DNA from: an uncultured Methanobrevibacter sp.
GTDB lineage: Archaea; Methanobacteriota; Methanobacteria; Methanobacteriales; Methanobacteriaceae
Direction: 5' to 3'
Length of the DNA stretch: 32,631 nt
Assembly (NCBI RefSeq): GCF_946408925.1
Contig: NZ_CAMJUE010000018.1
Coordinates: forward strand, 1 to 32,631
The notes beneath the pieces were generated by a model that was not told the DNA's origin, did no database searches, and was given only the letters and a program-made list of their open reading frames with translations. Position numbers and translations under genes: made by a program. Shown one piece after another: positions 32,592 to 32,631 of this stretch (position 1 is its first letter; each line of letters starts with the position of its first letter).

Positions 32592-32631
32592 GAGATGATT
32601 TGAAAGTTGGCGTGTTTTTATGTGAGTGTGG
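32588..32631 (+). CDS. Start of an HdrA-like gene (partial)
   Basis: The ATG at 32588 overlaps the TGA of the HdrB-like gene and opens 14 complete codons plus the first bases of a glycine codon, KVGVFLCEC and on to the window edge. HdrA proteins begin with this kind of VGV(Y/F)(V/L)C.CG motif. This would complete an HdrC-HdrB-HdrA order, but 15 residues are too few to be sure. Confidence 0.5.
   Translation, partial: MRDDLKVGVFLCEC

Noticed and set aside
1-32631. tRNA, rRNA, CRISPR arrays and insertion sequences.
   Set aside because: No cloverleaf-type sequence, regularly spaced repeat, transposase or terminal-repeat pair was recognised by eye in any gap. A covariance-model scan was not possible here.

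Overview
This AT-rich window looks like chromosome from a methanogenic archaeon of the order Methanobacteriales, most likely Methanobrevibacter or a close relative. The support is a cyclic 2,3-diphosphoglycerate synthetase gene, phosphosulfolactate synthase (coenzyme M biosynthesis), a methanogenesis-marker-16-like protein, heterodisulfide-reductase-like subunits, a UPF0280 and a UPF0058 protein, archaeal TATA boxes, GGTGAT/GGAGG ribosome binding sites and several apparently leaderless genes. No rRNA, tRNA, CRISPR array or transposase gene was seen.

Layout. Positions 1-12433 are an accessory region of short, repeatedly duplicated genes. It holds zinc-ribbon microproteins, four membrane-anchored single Ig-like-domain proteins, SseB-like domains, a coiled-coil protein with two helix-turn-helix-like repeats, a SWIM zinc-finger protein, a TPR protein and an EF-hand membrane protein. 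Several genes are damaged: an SseB-like gene has an in-frame amber codon (886-1251), a paralog of the 6351 gene has a one-base frameshift (3679-4259), and only the C-terminal anchor of an adhesin-like protein remains (10812-11132). The 6903-7625 gap is not empty. On the minus strand it carries a candidate structured RNA with a TATA box and oligo-U end, and a TATA-driven pair of overlapping 31- and 30-codon ORFs with strong ribosome binding sites.

Positions 12528-26273 hold a second accessory block. It contains a DUF1232 protein, an 885-residue zinc-ribbon protein built from helix-turn-helix-like repeats, a TPR plus cold-shock-domain protein, three two-domain SseB-like proteins, a winged-helix regulator, a zinc-ribbon/AAA+ ATPase of the CbbX/SpoVK type, a zinc-ribbon membrane protein and a DinG/XPD-type helicase with a cysteine cluster. 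The recurring zinc-ribbon, SseB and helical-repeat parts, next to an ATPase and a helicase, suggest a lineage-specific network of unknown function. A candidate RNA with mutually exclusive pairings lies at 25186-25310.

Positions 26286-32631 are mainly core methanogen metabolism: cpgS (minus strand), the divergent UPF0280 gene, a UPF0058 gene, then an operon of comA, a COG1900/marker-16-type protein, HdrC-like, HdrB-like and the start of an HdrA-like gene that runs off the window. Overlapping ATGA junctions tie the operon together. The arrangement suggests a dedicated electron-transfer complex for a sulfur-insertion step, perhaps the unresolved end of coenzyme M synthesis. That is inference.
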